A stretch of DNA of 20,033 nt from Intoshia linei (Eukaryota > Orthonectida > Rhopaluridae): the NCBI GenBank assembly GCA_001642005.1, contig LWCA01000695.1:1-20033 (forward strand), given 5' to 3'. Made by a program: the position numbers and the translations under genes. The notes beneath the pieces were generated by a model. The model saw only the letters and a program-made list of their open reading frames with translations. It did not search any database and was not told the DNA's origin. Numbering within the stretch: the first letter of the stretch is position 1; the number at the start of each line of letters is the position of its first letter. Below, piece after piece: positions 10,544 to 19,058 of the stretch.

Positions 10544-12412
10544 ATGGCTAACACTTCGAATAAAGTCAAGTGTTAATATTGAATTAATTTTCAATTGTGA
10601 CTACGAGAATTATTGTATAAATATAACGGATCCCTGTGAAATAACTTATACACTGCAAAAAGAAAATGAAATGGATGAATTTTCTTACAAATGCGCAAAT
10701 TATGATAAAAAGGGTCAAAGTGCTCCAAATAAAAGGTTACCTAATAAAGATAACAATAAACAATTTTTGGACATTAATAAACCAGCTTTATTTTGTAACA
10801 TCAAGTATACATCGAGAACTGCTAGAAAAATAATTCAAAACATGAAAAGTAAAAATAGGGACAAAAGTTCCATTAAATATGCCAAGACTAACTTGGTTTG
10901 TCATATAATGTATTGATATTCATACTATTTTAGCAATCGCAATCTTTAGCCCATAAAAACAGTATACTTGTTACAATGAATCAAAAATTAAGGTAAATCC
11001 TTGTAACTTTGTTACTAATTAAGTATATACGTTATACTGTACAATAGCCATTGTTTCAGTTTTGAACGGATGGCCACTGGCCTCAATTCTAAAACATAAT
11101 AATAAAAATACATGTAATGAATGTATAATACAGAACCAGGAAGCTAGGGGTCTACAACCGTAAATCTGACTAAATATTTTCTTGATACATTTCGTAATCG
11201 TCTTAAATTCTTTACTTTATTCTGATTAATATAAAAATAAAATAAAAATGCCATATTTTTTAACCATTTCTAATATTCATGTTATTTTGAAACTACTGGT
11301 AGAGTAAATATTCATTTATTTTAAATTACAATTTGGAACAGGTCAAAGCACGACACGACTCAAAATATATTGATTATTCAATTAAATTTTTAGATTCCTG
11401 GCAGATAAATGGTTACAGTTTTACCGAAAAAAACTAAAAATTATTAAAACGTCATTAGAAAAAATCCAAGGTATCAAAGATATAACCATTTTATAAATAT
11501 ATTTAGTTAAACAAACATTACCTAGTGTATCATTTAGGTATCTTTTATTTTACACATTTTTATATACAAAAAAATATATACATTTAATGTATATTTTATA
11601 ATTAAAAATATTAAATTTAAGACGTGAACATGATTTAAATGCATATTACCTAAAAAGATTAAAATCACTGAAAAGAGATACATTTATTTGCCCTGAAAAT
11701 CTGCGTAGGGCAGTCTATTCTACAATATCATTGAGTAAAGACTTCGATAAAAATAAATGTTTTTGTTCCGTCAAAGAAATCACCCATCTCTCTGATTTTG
11801 AATTAAAGTATTACATAGACTCTTCAAAAGTTACTCAACAACTGCTGATTCTCATTATAATTGCTAGCGGGTATAAAATAAAATTGAAAATATAATATCC
11901 CATTAGTTCAGTATACGACAAAACTGGATACAACACTATGCTAAACCTTTACGGAAAGATGCAAAAAGATCGAGTACACGTGTGCAAGGAATCTGAAAAC
12001 GATAAATATCGTTTATTTTTATATGACATTGATCAAGATTACTTTAAAAGGGTGTATAATTGCAGTGTTCATCCAATGACAAACATTCCGTCTTCCATTT
12101 TAAAAGATCGACACAACATAAAACCCGGAATGTTCATGGTATATTAAAAATTTTAATTTATAATCTGCACATCTACACTGTATAATAATCTTAGATTTAC
12201 AAAAATGGAGTATTATTATTTTGTAATTATATATTTGATGGATACGGTAAAACTATTCGTCATTTTAACAATCAGGTGACAAAATTGGCTGATCTATCCC
12301 AAACAGGGTTTTATATTCCGAATGATTTTCAATTTAGGTAAACGTTTTGAAAATAAGTTTAATTTTCAATTGTAGTTCGAACGAAAGACTGACATCAAAT
12401 TTTAATAAATAA
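10544..12412 (+). CDS. Unrecognised multi-exon protein with a 31-nt microexon
   Basis: Proposed join: 10544-10564, 10608-10895, 10934-10992, 11394-11470, 11507-11537, 11622-11870, 11907-12138, 12195-12337, 12376-12412, giving 378 residues with all phases consistent. The first intron (GTCAAG to ACGAG) is weak; starting at ATG 10671 gives 350 residues, and the frame is open upstream to 10536, so the true 5' end is uncertain. The N-terminal half is basic and hydrophilic (TSRTARKIIQNMKSKNR). The C-terminal half looks globular: a hydrophobic run QQLLILIIIASG, then GSVYDKTGYNTML, KYRLFLYDID, then IKPGMFMIYKNGVLLF, FDGYGKTIRHF and TGFYIPNDFQF. The Gly-rich beta-like C-terminus loosely recalls the FAM194/C3orf20 group of the neighbouring gene, but I cannot assign a family. 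No signal peptide is evident. The last codons overlap an AATAAA. Confidence 0.7.
11060..11099 (+). other. Possible alternative terminal exon in the 401-nt intron
   Basis: After the exon ending at 10992, a good acceptor (TTGTTTCAG) ends at 11059. Splicing to it keeps the phase and adds SFERMATGLNSKT before a TAA stop at 11097-11099, truncating the protein. No donor follows, so it can only be a terminal exon. The main model skips it and joins 10992 to 11394. Confidence 0.25.
12405..12410 (+). terminator. Poly(A) signal overlapping the stop codon
   Basis: AATAAA occupies the last codons and the first base of the TAA stop (12410-12412) of the plus-strand gene. If used, the 3' UTR would be only some tens of bases and would run into the convergent tRNA synthetase gene, whose stop lies at 12438-12440. 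Confidence 0.4.
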
Positions 12413-12437
12413 AACTATCCCTTTTATAAATTGGTCT

Positions 12438-13190
12438 TTAATTAGTATACTGCTGTATATATTCTTCTGATGAGGGAATGTTGATTATTCCAAAACACCG
12501 TTTGCATAGATTCGTGTTTTTTTGACGTTTATAGTTTCTGCATCTCTCGCATAATTTTGTCGACGTTTCGCGAATAATTAAGTTACCATGCTCTAAATAA
12601 TATAATAATATGGTCTACCAATTAAACTTACCCAGTTCAATACTATCGCTTTTCTGCAAAGTTTCATCTAAAGGAATTTCTAAAGATTGATTCAGACTTT
12701 TTATTGTTAAATTGAATGAATTGCATTGAAATAAATCGGTTATATCTGAAGCGTGGTTATTTACAATATCCTATACATTTTTGATTATTAATGGATTTAA
12801 AATTTACCTGTAATTGTTGACTTTCATTGTTAGTAGTGTATATTAAATCAAATTTCTTTGGTCGTTTTGTTTGAATGTGAAGGTAGAAAGATTTTCGGAT
12901 TTTTAAGAGTGTTTGGATTTCTTTGTTGTCTTCAAGTTTGACCCTATTATTTTTACTTTTTAAGCCTTTGTCATAAATTGGGTTTAATAAAAATGAACAC
13001 TTCTTTTTTCCTATATTATTATAAAAAAAATAAATAAAAATTACCCAGTATCTTGTTCAAATTTGAATTAATTTCTTCGGCGAGATAGGGTAAAACAGGA
13101 GATGTCAAAATGGTTAATTTTTTTAGTATGTAAATCAATGTCAACTTGGTAGAGTGCAAACGATCTGAATCATCATCATCGCAATATAAT
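12438..13190 (-). CDS. IARS2: Mitochondrial-type isoleucyl-tRNA synthetase, last four exons
   Basis: Minus-strand exons in transcript order: 13190-13045, 13010-12808, 12770-12632, 12592-12438, with introns of 34, 37 and 39 nt and consistent phases. The enzyme attaches isoleucine to tRNA-Ile in the mitochondrial matrix. The first exon begins LYCDDDD and continues with SPVLPYLAEEI, the end of the class I synthetase anticodon-binding domain (compare SFAPILPHLAEE in human IARS2 and the IKDRLYC motif). The last exon carries the C-terminal zinc knuckle CERC-x11-CKRC seen at the end of bacterial and mitochondrial IleRS, then a short tail ending in TAA. The middle part (GKKKCSFLLNPIYD..., KIRKSFYLHI) is diverged and Lys/Asn-rich. 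The preceding exon is 5.3 kb away at 18506-18692. Together they give the C-terminal 275 residues; the catalytic domain (HIGH, KMSKS) is outside the window. Confidence 0.88.
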
Positions 13191-13288
13191 CTGCAAATTT
13201 AATATACTACGAAAAGTGAAACGACTACATAATCAAAAATAAAATCATTAGTCAAACGCAAATAAACACACAATTGGTAAAATAAAAA

Positions 13289-13294
13289 TTTAAT
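13289..13294 (-). terminator. PRPF6: Candidate ATTAAA poly(A) signal of PRPF6
   Basis: TTTAAT on the plus strand reads ATTAAA on the minus strand, 8 bases after the PRPF6 stop. Only about 112 bases separate that stop from the next IARS2 exon, and no AATAAA was seen on the minus strand in this gap, so this variant hexamer is the best candidate. Confidence 0.35.
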
Positions 13295-13302
13295 ATTCAC
13301 AA

Positions 13303-16050
13303 TTAGGGTGCATTAATCTTGTTGGAAACTTTAATAAGAATTTCTGAGGGATCCAATAACCAATTTTTAATATTTTTCATTACTTGGCACCACATTTCGC
13401 CGTGATGAGGTTCAGCTTTAATGCAACAATTTTTTACGTATGCTTGTTTCTCAGAATCGCCATTGATCAGTTCAAATTTATAAAAATGACACCACGAATC
13501 ACCATTGTCTCCATCAACTTTGATTGCTCTATGGAACCATTCTCGCGCTTTGTTAATTTTACGATCCTGCCAAAACATTCTTGCGGCAGCGACTAAAACT
13601 TGCGGATCGTGTTCACATCTTCTGAGTGCATCGATACACCTAGCTTTCGACTGAGCTCTAGTTTCAACTTCAATAGTTTTCGCCCATAGAATTCCAGAAT
13701 TCGGACACTCCTGGAGAGCTTTAGATAGTAAAATTTTAGCAACGGCCATATTTTCAATGCTGATTTCTATCCTTATAGACTCTAGCCACAATCGATCAGT
13801 TTTTGGATTTGCTAAGCGGCTACGCTCTAAAATAGATCTACCTTTTGGAATTCGGTTCAGTCTACACTCGAACCTACTTGCCAATATCCACAAATCTATT
13901 GACCTAGGACATTTTTTAATTGATTTTGCAAATAATTCAGGTATTTCATCAAATTTTTTTTGTTGTTCCTTTATTTGTGTTAAAATCATCCATAATTTAG
14001 GCTCAGATGAGAAAGTTCGCATTGCATCATTGACAAGTTTTAACGCCTCGTCAATGTTATCAAGACACCACTCTAATTTGGCAGATTTAATGTAAACTCT
14101 AGCGGTAGGTGCTTTGGCTCTAGCACTAGTCAATAATTTCCTAGCTCTATCGTGGTCATTGTTTTCACTCTCCAATTTCACTGCCGCTAGCCATATTTTT
14201 TCATTATAAGGGTTATATTCAAAAGCAGCCTTTAGTACGTCTCTAGCCATATCTACTTTACCCCGTAGCCACAATTCTTTTGCTCTCATCAACCAAAGCA
14301 AATCGGCTTTCGGACAAATTTTTACGGCTCTTTCTAAAACATTGTCAAAACTTTCACTTGTTCCGTAATTTTTTTCAAAATAAGCCAAAGCTTGCCATAT
14401 GGATTTTTTTTTCGGCATCTTTGTTACCATATGTTCATAAACTTCACGCGCACATTCTAAACAATTGTGAGATATGAAAGACTCTGCATCATCCATCCAA
14501 ATTGATTTTCTATCTTCTTTGTCAACGTCAATATCTATTACACACTGCACAATTTGTTTTGCTGTCAATATACTTTTAGCGGTTTCACACAATTCTGCTT
14601 CTTTGAGCCAATCGTCTCGTTTTATTTCCACGCTATTTGCACGTAACATTGTCAATCCTCTTTCTAATAACATTTTAATCATGGCTATATTATCATTTGA
14701 TTCTTCTAATTGAGCAGCCGCGATCCAGATGATCCTTTCAGTGGGAATGCTTTGACGAGATTTATTCAAAACTTGACGCGCATTTTCATATGATTCAAGC
14801 TTAGCAAGAGCTAACCATAAATCTACACTAGTAGGACAGCATTCAACGGCTCTAGTTAACATGATTCTTGCATCTTCTTTTTCTTCCAATTCTACGGCTA
14901 ATTTCCAAAGTCTAACAGAATTAGGTATGTATTCGAGGGCTTTTCTGTATACATTTTTTTTATTATTCAAACTGTCTTCTAATTCTGCCGATTTAACCCA
15001 AATTTTCACAGAATTGCTGAGGTTTCTAATCGACAAGGCAATTATACTTTTAGCTTCTTCCCTAGACAATAATCTCACTGCTTCAAGAATCATATCTTCA
15101 CTGTGGGGACATTTTTCAATTCCTTTCAATACATAATTTTTAGCAGTTTGTAGTTTACCAGTAACTTCTTCAACTCGGGCAGATGCTATCCAACCCGGTG
15201 CATGATTTGGATTAGTTTCTCTGACAGATTTCAACAACAATCGAGCCTTTTTCACGTCGTTAATATCACCACCTTGGTTAGGATTCATAGATTGAAGGTC
15301 TGTCAGGTATCCTTTAGGGTCAACTACAGTTTGACCCGTAACAGAATCGCTAACTTGATTTAATCGAATATCCATAAGTGTGTTTCGAGCTTCACCAATT
15401 TTTTTCATGTCAATATCAGCAACAGGTGTGGAAAGACCGCCCGTAAATGGAGTTGTAATTCCGCCAAATTTTTGTTCTCTCGAAGAAACTGCCATGGAAT
15501 TTTCAGTGGCAGTCACAGCACTGCGCAAAATACTGTCTGGCACTGGAGTAAATTTTTCCATTCTGGGGTTCCTTTGTCGCTTATTTCTCGTATCACCTAC
15601 TTCTGGAATACTCATCCAGTCATCTTCAGAAAGTTCTCCCAGTGGTCTTTTTAAATCAGAAAATTGTTGCTGAATTTTGGGTCGTTCTTTGTGATAAATT
15701 TCTAACAATTTCTTACGTTTAAATTCTCTACGTTGTTTACGTTTTTCGTCCATTCTACGATCAATCGAATCATATACTTCATCTGCTTCAACGTCATCTT
15801 TTTCATAGGGATCATTACTGCACAAACTTCCACCATATCCTGCAAATTCGTCAAAATATGCATCGTTCAAATCTTGTGTTCCATCATCCTTAGGCGACGA
15901 TCCAGCTTGCGGTATATCAATAGCTGCTCGAGCGGGCCCAATATCTGATCTAGTCGTAAATCCTGATGCGCCACGGCCTATTCCAGGTACATAGCCCGGC
16001 GGTGCATCCTGTGTCATAAATAGACGATTCTTTCTGTTATCAATCGACAT
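13303..16050 (-). CDS. PRPF6: Pre-mRNA-processing factor 6 (PRPF6/Prp6), intronless
   Basis: A single 915-residue frame, close to human PRPF6 (941). PRPF6 is a U5 snRNP protein that bridges U5 and U4/U6 in the tri-snRNP during nuclear pre-mRNA splicing. The N-terminal PRP1 domain is highly conserved: [20 protein letters not shown] at about 19-38, then [35 protein letters not shown] and [18 protein letters not shown] linker contains FGGITTPF and the block [19 protein letters not shown]. From about 265 to the C-terminus there is an array of HAT (half-a-TPR) repeats, with landmark stretches [74 protein letters not shown] and [13 protein letters not shown]. The start is the first Met, matching the usual short leader before the PRP1 motif. 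No frameshift or stop is present, so the gene looks functional. It sits inside an IARS2 intron on the same strand and lacks introns, unlike the other genes here. Confidence 0.97.
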   Translation of the reverse strand: MSIDNRKNRLFMTQDAPPGYVPGIGRGASGFTTRSDIGPARAAIDIPQAGSSPKDDGTQDLNDAYFDEFAGYGGSLCSNDPYEKDDVEADEVYDSIDRRMDEKRKQRREFKRKKLLEIYHKERPKIQQQFSDLKRPLGELSEDDWMSIPEVGDTRNKRQRNPRMEKFTPVPDSILRSAVTATENSMAVSSREQKFGGITTPFTGGLSTPVADIDMKKIGEARNTLMDIRLNQVSDSVTGQTVVDPKGYLTDLQSMNPNQGGDINDVKKARLLLKSVRETNPNHAPGWIASARVEEVTGKLQTAKNYVLKGIEKCPHSEDMILEAVRLLSREEAKSIIALSIRNLSNSVKIWVKSAELEDSLNNKKNVYRKALEYIPNSVRLWKLAVELEEKEDARIMLTRAVECCPTSVDLWLALAKLESYENARQVLNKSRQSIPTERIIWIAAAQLEESNDNIAMIKMLLERGLTMLRANSVEIKRDDWLKEAELCETAKSILTAKQIVQCVIDIDVDKEDRKSIWMDDAESFISHNCLECAREVYEHMVTKMPKKKSIWQALAYFEKNYGTSESFDNVLERAVKICPKADLLWLMRAKELWLRGKVDMARDVLKAAFEYNPYNEKIWLAAVKLESENNDHDRARKLLTSARAKAPTARVYIKSAKLEWCLDNIDEALKLVNDAMRTFSSEPKLWMILTQIKEQQKKFDEIPELFAKSIKKCPRSIDLWILASRFECRLNRIPKGRSILERSRLANPKTDRLWLESIRIEISIENMAVAKILLSKALQECPNSGILWAKTIEVETRAQSKARCIDALRRCEHDPQVLVAAARMFWQDRKINKAREWFHRAIKVDGDNGDSWCHFYKFELINGDSEKQAYVKNCCIKAEPHHGEMWCQVMKNIKNWLLDPSEILIKVSNKINAP

Positions 16051-16124
16051 TTAGAAATTTATATTTTTCTATTAAATAAAATTAACTTCATTGTATATAT
16101 TTTTCATAATTGTTGTTAACAATA
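16051..16124 (-). promoter_or_regulatory. PRPF6: Short 5' flank of PRPF6
   Basis: Only 74 AT-rich bases separate the PRPF6 start codon from the hAT target-site duplication. The core promoter and 5' UTR must lie in this gap, extend into the transposon, or be supplied by read-through of IARS2. No clear promoter motif is identifiable in such AT-rich sequence. Confidence 0.3.
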
Positions 16125-16132
16125 TTATACAA
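16125..16132. repeat. 8-bp target-site duplication, left copy
   Basis: TTATACAA, identical to 17935-17942, directly abuts the terminal inverted repeat TAGAATGTCCCA. A perfect 8-bp duplication is diagnostic of hAT-superfamily insertion. Confidence 0.85.
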
Positions 16133-16233
16133 TAGAATGTCCCACTTTTTTTTATAGAAAAAGTATACCCCGGCAATGTTTCCCATTTACCTCAAGGGTA
16201 TTATATATAAATTTGTAAATCATAATATTAAGG

Positions 16234-16245
16234 TTTGGTCAGGCG
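16234..16245 (+). repeat. Subterminal inverted repeat, left copy
   Basis: TTTGGTCAGGCG is an exact inverted match to 17811-17822. Such subterminal repeats are often transposase-binding sites in hAT elements; that role here is inferred. Confidence 0.7.
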
Positions 16246-16702
16246 CGGACCGAATGAAATTTTAATAATAAATCAGAATGAACATAAAGTTATTTATGAA
16301 TATTACCTGAATTACTATTCATGCTTTTTATAAAATGGATATTACTAAGCGTATCAAAATAAATTTAGATTAAATATATAATTTACAAAATCACATATCG
16401 AACCTCTATACTTGCTTTCACTGGAAATTCAGAATATTTGTAAATTTATAAAATTACTATTTATTACTTATATAATAAAATTCTATAAACAACAAAAGGA
16501 TTCGAATAAATAACCAAGATTTTAATTTTTCTGTTTTAAAATTAATTGCACCTCATACAGATGACTTACATGATAAAGATTATAAATACGGTCAAGTTGA
16601 TGTTATATCAGTAAAAAAAGCCGATATGGCATCCATTATTACAAATACCTCTATTTGAAAAATCAATTCAATGCTAAAAATGTCCAACAATGAATCAAAT
16701 AA

Positions 16703-17684
16703 AGGTTCAAACCAAGTAAAAGTTCACTATTTTATAATATAAACAAAATTTTAAAAACCGTTAAAAAAACTTTAATAAATAATGTATCTTCGTTTATCCA
16801 GAACTTATGTTTACATTTTGACGGAAAAAGAATAATTAGATATGACGGCCATAAAACTGAGAAACTGGCTGTTTGTATTTCTGGAGAAAATTATTCAATA
16901 CTCATTGCTTTACGGTCATTAAATAATAGTAAGGGTCTTACAATATACCAATAAATTCTAAATGTCTTGAAGTTATTTACATTATTGTTAATATTAATGA
17001 TAAAATATCAATGATGATTTGCGACACAAGAAGCTCCAACACCGGTATTCACCAGGGTGTAATAACTTATTTGAAACAGATTTTGCCAGAGTTTACATAC
17101 GAAGGTTGTCGGTTTCATATATTAGACCTTATACTTAAACATGTTTTTTATACTGTTTTTCAAGTTAATACAAATTCGTCCAATATTCCATTTTCATTTG
17201 TAACAAAACTTAAAGAAAATTTTATTATAAAATCTAAATATATCGGAGAAATTAATATAGAACGCAATGCTAATTTACAGGGAAATTGGCGTAATGACTA
17301 CAAAGAATTATCTGAACTAATAGACGCTTATAAAACTAATAAAATACCAAAAAGTCCAATTATCAAACTTAAATAGCCGAGTGCATTTCTAATTCTCGTT
17401 GGAATGCAAAAGCATTGAAATCATACATCTTAAATGTGGATAGAGCACCAAAGATGAATCAAATCTGTGATTTTATAGCAAATGTTTGGTTTACATGCAG
17501 ATTTCAAACATTTGAAGAATGGGGTTCCTTAGAAGCAGAATTGCTATTAAATTATCCAACGGTAGCTAAATGTTTGAACAAGCATTGGCTTCGCAAAAAC
17601 ACTTTGAGCGGAAGGCTAAAAATTTCGTACTCAAACGAAATAGCAGAACGGGCTTTAAAATGCATGGATGACTATTTCATTTGA
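16703..17684 (+). pseudogene. Degenerate hAT-type transposase
   Basis: Three plus-strand frames carry successive parts of one protein. The first (16703-16954) includes LCLHFDGKRIIRYDG and EKLAVCISG and ends in a stop. The second (about 16990-17376) includes MMICDTRSSNTGIHQGV and GCRFHILDLILKHVF. The third (17373-17684) includes ECISNSRWNAKALKSYILNV and CDFIANVWFTCRF. From memory these match a transposon protein widespread in invertebrates (HFDGK..., CFDTTSSNTG, CRHHI.E..L...F, ARWMAKAIY). The DDE-type catalytic Asp candidates lie in HFDGK and CDTRSSNTG. At least two frame changes and one stop separate the parts, so no intact transposase is made unless unrecognised introns exist. The N-terminal part before 16703 is too decayed to trace with confidence. 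Confidence 0.75.
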
Positions 17685-17810
17685 TGAAAAATTGGAACAA
17701 ATGTATATAAAAAAATTAAAAATTATAATTAAAATATTTAAAATAAACTTTTATCTAATTATACGACTATAAAAATACATTATTTTTTTGAAAATAAAAT
17801 TTTCGTACTT

Positions 17811-17822
17811 CGCCTGACCAAA
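17811..17822 (-). repeat. Subterminal inverted repeat, right copy
   Basis: CGCCTGACCAAA on the plus strand is the exact reverse complement of 16234-16245, about 113 bases inside the right end of the element. Confidence 0.7.
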
Positions 17823-17934
17823 TTAAGATTAAATTATAAATTAAAAGCGACATCTTACATTGTATACAAAATGGGACATATATTCAAAAATACTTTTTGA
17901 ATTTCAAACAAAAATGTTAAATTGGGACACTCTA

Positions 17935-17942
17935 TTATACAA
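17935..17942. repeat. 8-bp target-site duplication, right copy
   Basis: TTATACAA, identical to 16125-16132, immediately follows the right terminal inverted repeat. Confidence 0.85.
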
Positions 17943-17989
17943 GTACATTTTTGGTTAGTTATCTAATTTTAGTATTAACTATTTAATTT

Positions 17990-18150
17990 CAGTGGTTCTT
18001 AAACTTAGATCCACAGATTCGTTATTTCAATAAAAAATTTTGATAAAAAACGTAATAAACTGAATTTAAACTACATGTAGTAGTCGAATGTAGCAAAAAT
18101 TTACTAAGTAAAACCATTACTGGTTAGCAAACCGCATTTGGGAAACGCTG
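17990..18150. mobile_element. Probable 161-bp hAT-like MITE
   Basis: The left end is CAGTGGTTCTTAAACTT. The right end, read on the minus strand, is CAGCGTTTCCCAAATGCGG. Both fit CAG.G.TTC..AAA-type hAT termini, and the interior has no coding capacity. The flanking 8-mers (TTTAATTT and GACTAAAG) do not match, so the boundaries may be eroded or the copy rearranged. It lies 47 bases from the end of the 1.8 kb hAT copy, still within the IARS2 intron. Confidence 0.5.
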
Positions 18151-18505
18151 GACTAAAGATTTAATAATAGCAAAAAGTGAAAAGACCAATGTGTGATACT
18201 TAAGGAAATTTTGCATTATCTGTAAAAAGTGTACCATGAATCAGAGCTGACCACACATGTTCGACGCCCACGCAAAAATTAACAATATACCTAAAAGTTT
18301 TTGCAAACGACGTGTAATACCATATAGCCCGAGGGACACAAAATAATTGTATGGTCAAAAATAAATAATATACACGGTATAATTAAAAATGTATGTGTTT
18401 AAGTTTAAAAAAAAAAGAAAAACAACCAAAAATTAAATAATAAATTAAATTAATTATTATTATATTTTTAAGTTAAGGTTTAAACTAAATTTGTATAATA
18501 TTTAC
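18151..18505. other. IARS2: 5' part of the large IARS2 intron, unexplained
   Basis: AT-rich with a GC-richer patch at about 18240-18350 (GACCACACATG, GACGCCCACGC, GCCCGAGGGACAC) that resembles no gene or element I recognise and may be a fragment of another repeat. Confidence 0.4.
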
Positions 18506-18692
18506 CTATCTTTAATGGCAGTGAAATAAATTGCAGAGAGATCATTGGTAATGAAATAATCAATAGCGTTCAAACCTTGGTCGTACTTAAAGTTATGATA
18601 ATAATTCCAGACTTGATTGTAGGTTTCGTCCATCGAACATTTTATATAATCATCTAGAAATCCAATCTTAGATTTTTCATTTTTCTGACGAT
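18506..18692 (-). CDS. IARS2: Isoleucyl-tRNA synthetase exon upstream of the large intron
   Basis: The minus-strand exon starts after TTAATAG (plus 18693-18694) and ends at the GTAAAT donor. The phase-1 to phase-2 reading contains LDDYIKCSMDETYNQVWNYY, DQGLNAIDYFI and DLSAIYFTAIKD. This is the anticodon-binding domain just before the IKDRLYC motif of IleRS (human IARS2: ELSNFYFSIIKDRLYC). The partial Arg codon AG is completed by the first base of the exon at 13190. The upstream neighbour exon, which should encode the KMSKS region, was not found between 18693 and 20033, so another long intron probably follows. Confidence 0.88.
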
Positions 18693-19058
18693 CTATTAAT
18701 TATACTTTTATTCATACTTATCAATAAAATGTTTATCAAACTTTAAAATTAATAGACAGTGTATGTATAAACTCAAATATGAATTTACAGGTCAGTTACA
18801 AATATTTTTATTTTTTTGTATTGCAAACCAAAAATTATATTCTCAAAGTATCAAGTGTTATACACTGTGTAACCATTTATTTAGAAAACTGACAGCCCTA
18901 TACATTTCAAAAATAAAAATTAGTAGTCCATTTTTTTCTGCCTCTGAAAGTAAGATACATTTAAACTTCAAAAATTGACATCTTCACGACCAAAAACCCA
19001 AATTATTCTTTTCTTTCTCAACCTGTAAATCTTTTATACATATACACTTTCATTATAC
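18693..19058. other. IARS2: IARS2 intron sequence, no exon found
   Basis: Both strands were read for synthetase exons. The minus strand has an acceptor-like TTACTTTCAG near 18950 followed by a short open stretch without resemblance to IleRS. The plus-strand frame at 18763-18978 is AT-rich and unsupported. The region appears to be intron. Confidence 0.5.

Larger units (their letters stand above)
16133..17934 (+). mobile_element. 1,802-bp hAT DNA transposon, degenerate copy
   Basis: The ends are inverted: left TAGAATGTCCCACTTT and right (minus strand) TAGAGTGTCCCAATTT, matching in 14 of 16 bases and fitting the hAT end consensus YARNG. Both ends share further landmarks in the same order: AAAAAGTAT, then ATGT..CCCATTT, then TTTGGTCAGGCG about 100-113 bases in, so the imperfect terminal repeats extend about 110-130 bp. 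The perfect 8-bp TTATACAA duplications fix the boundaries. The interior encodes a broken transposase in plus-strand frames, antisense to PRPF6 and IARS2. The intact duplication suggests a fairly recent insertion, although the transposase frame is already broken. Confidence 0.88.
13191..18505 (-). other. IARS2: 5,315-nt IARS2 intron hosting PRPF6 and transposons
   Basis: Read on the minus strand, the donor is GATAG|GTAAAT at 18506/18505 and the acceptor TTTGCAG|A at 13191/13190. Phase 2 splicing restores AG|A (Arg), producing IKD-R-LYC, the exact conserved junction of isoleucyl-tRNA synthetases. The other IARS2 introns are 34-39 nt. The intron contains the whole PRPF6 gene on the same strand, a complete hAT element and a probable MITE. 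Confidence 0.85.

Noticed and set aside
12438-13190. Reading the IARS2 C-terminal exons as an isolated pseudogene fragment
   Set aside because: The missing upstream exon was found at 18506-18692 with matching phase and the exact conserved junction, so a long intron explains the gap better.
13384-15948. Several plus-strand frames of 60-112 codons
   Set aside because: All are antisense to PRPF6 and lack any family resemblance.
18763-18978. 71-codon plus-strand frame
   Set aside because: AT-rich chance frame in intron sequence with no start context, splice support or homology.
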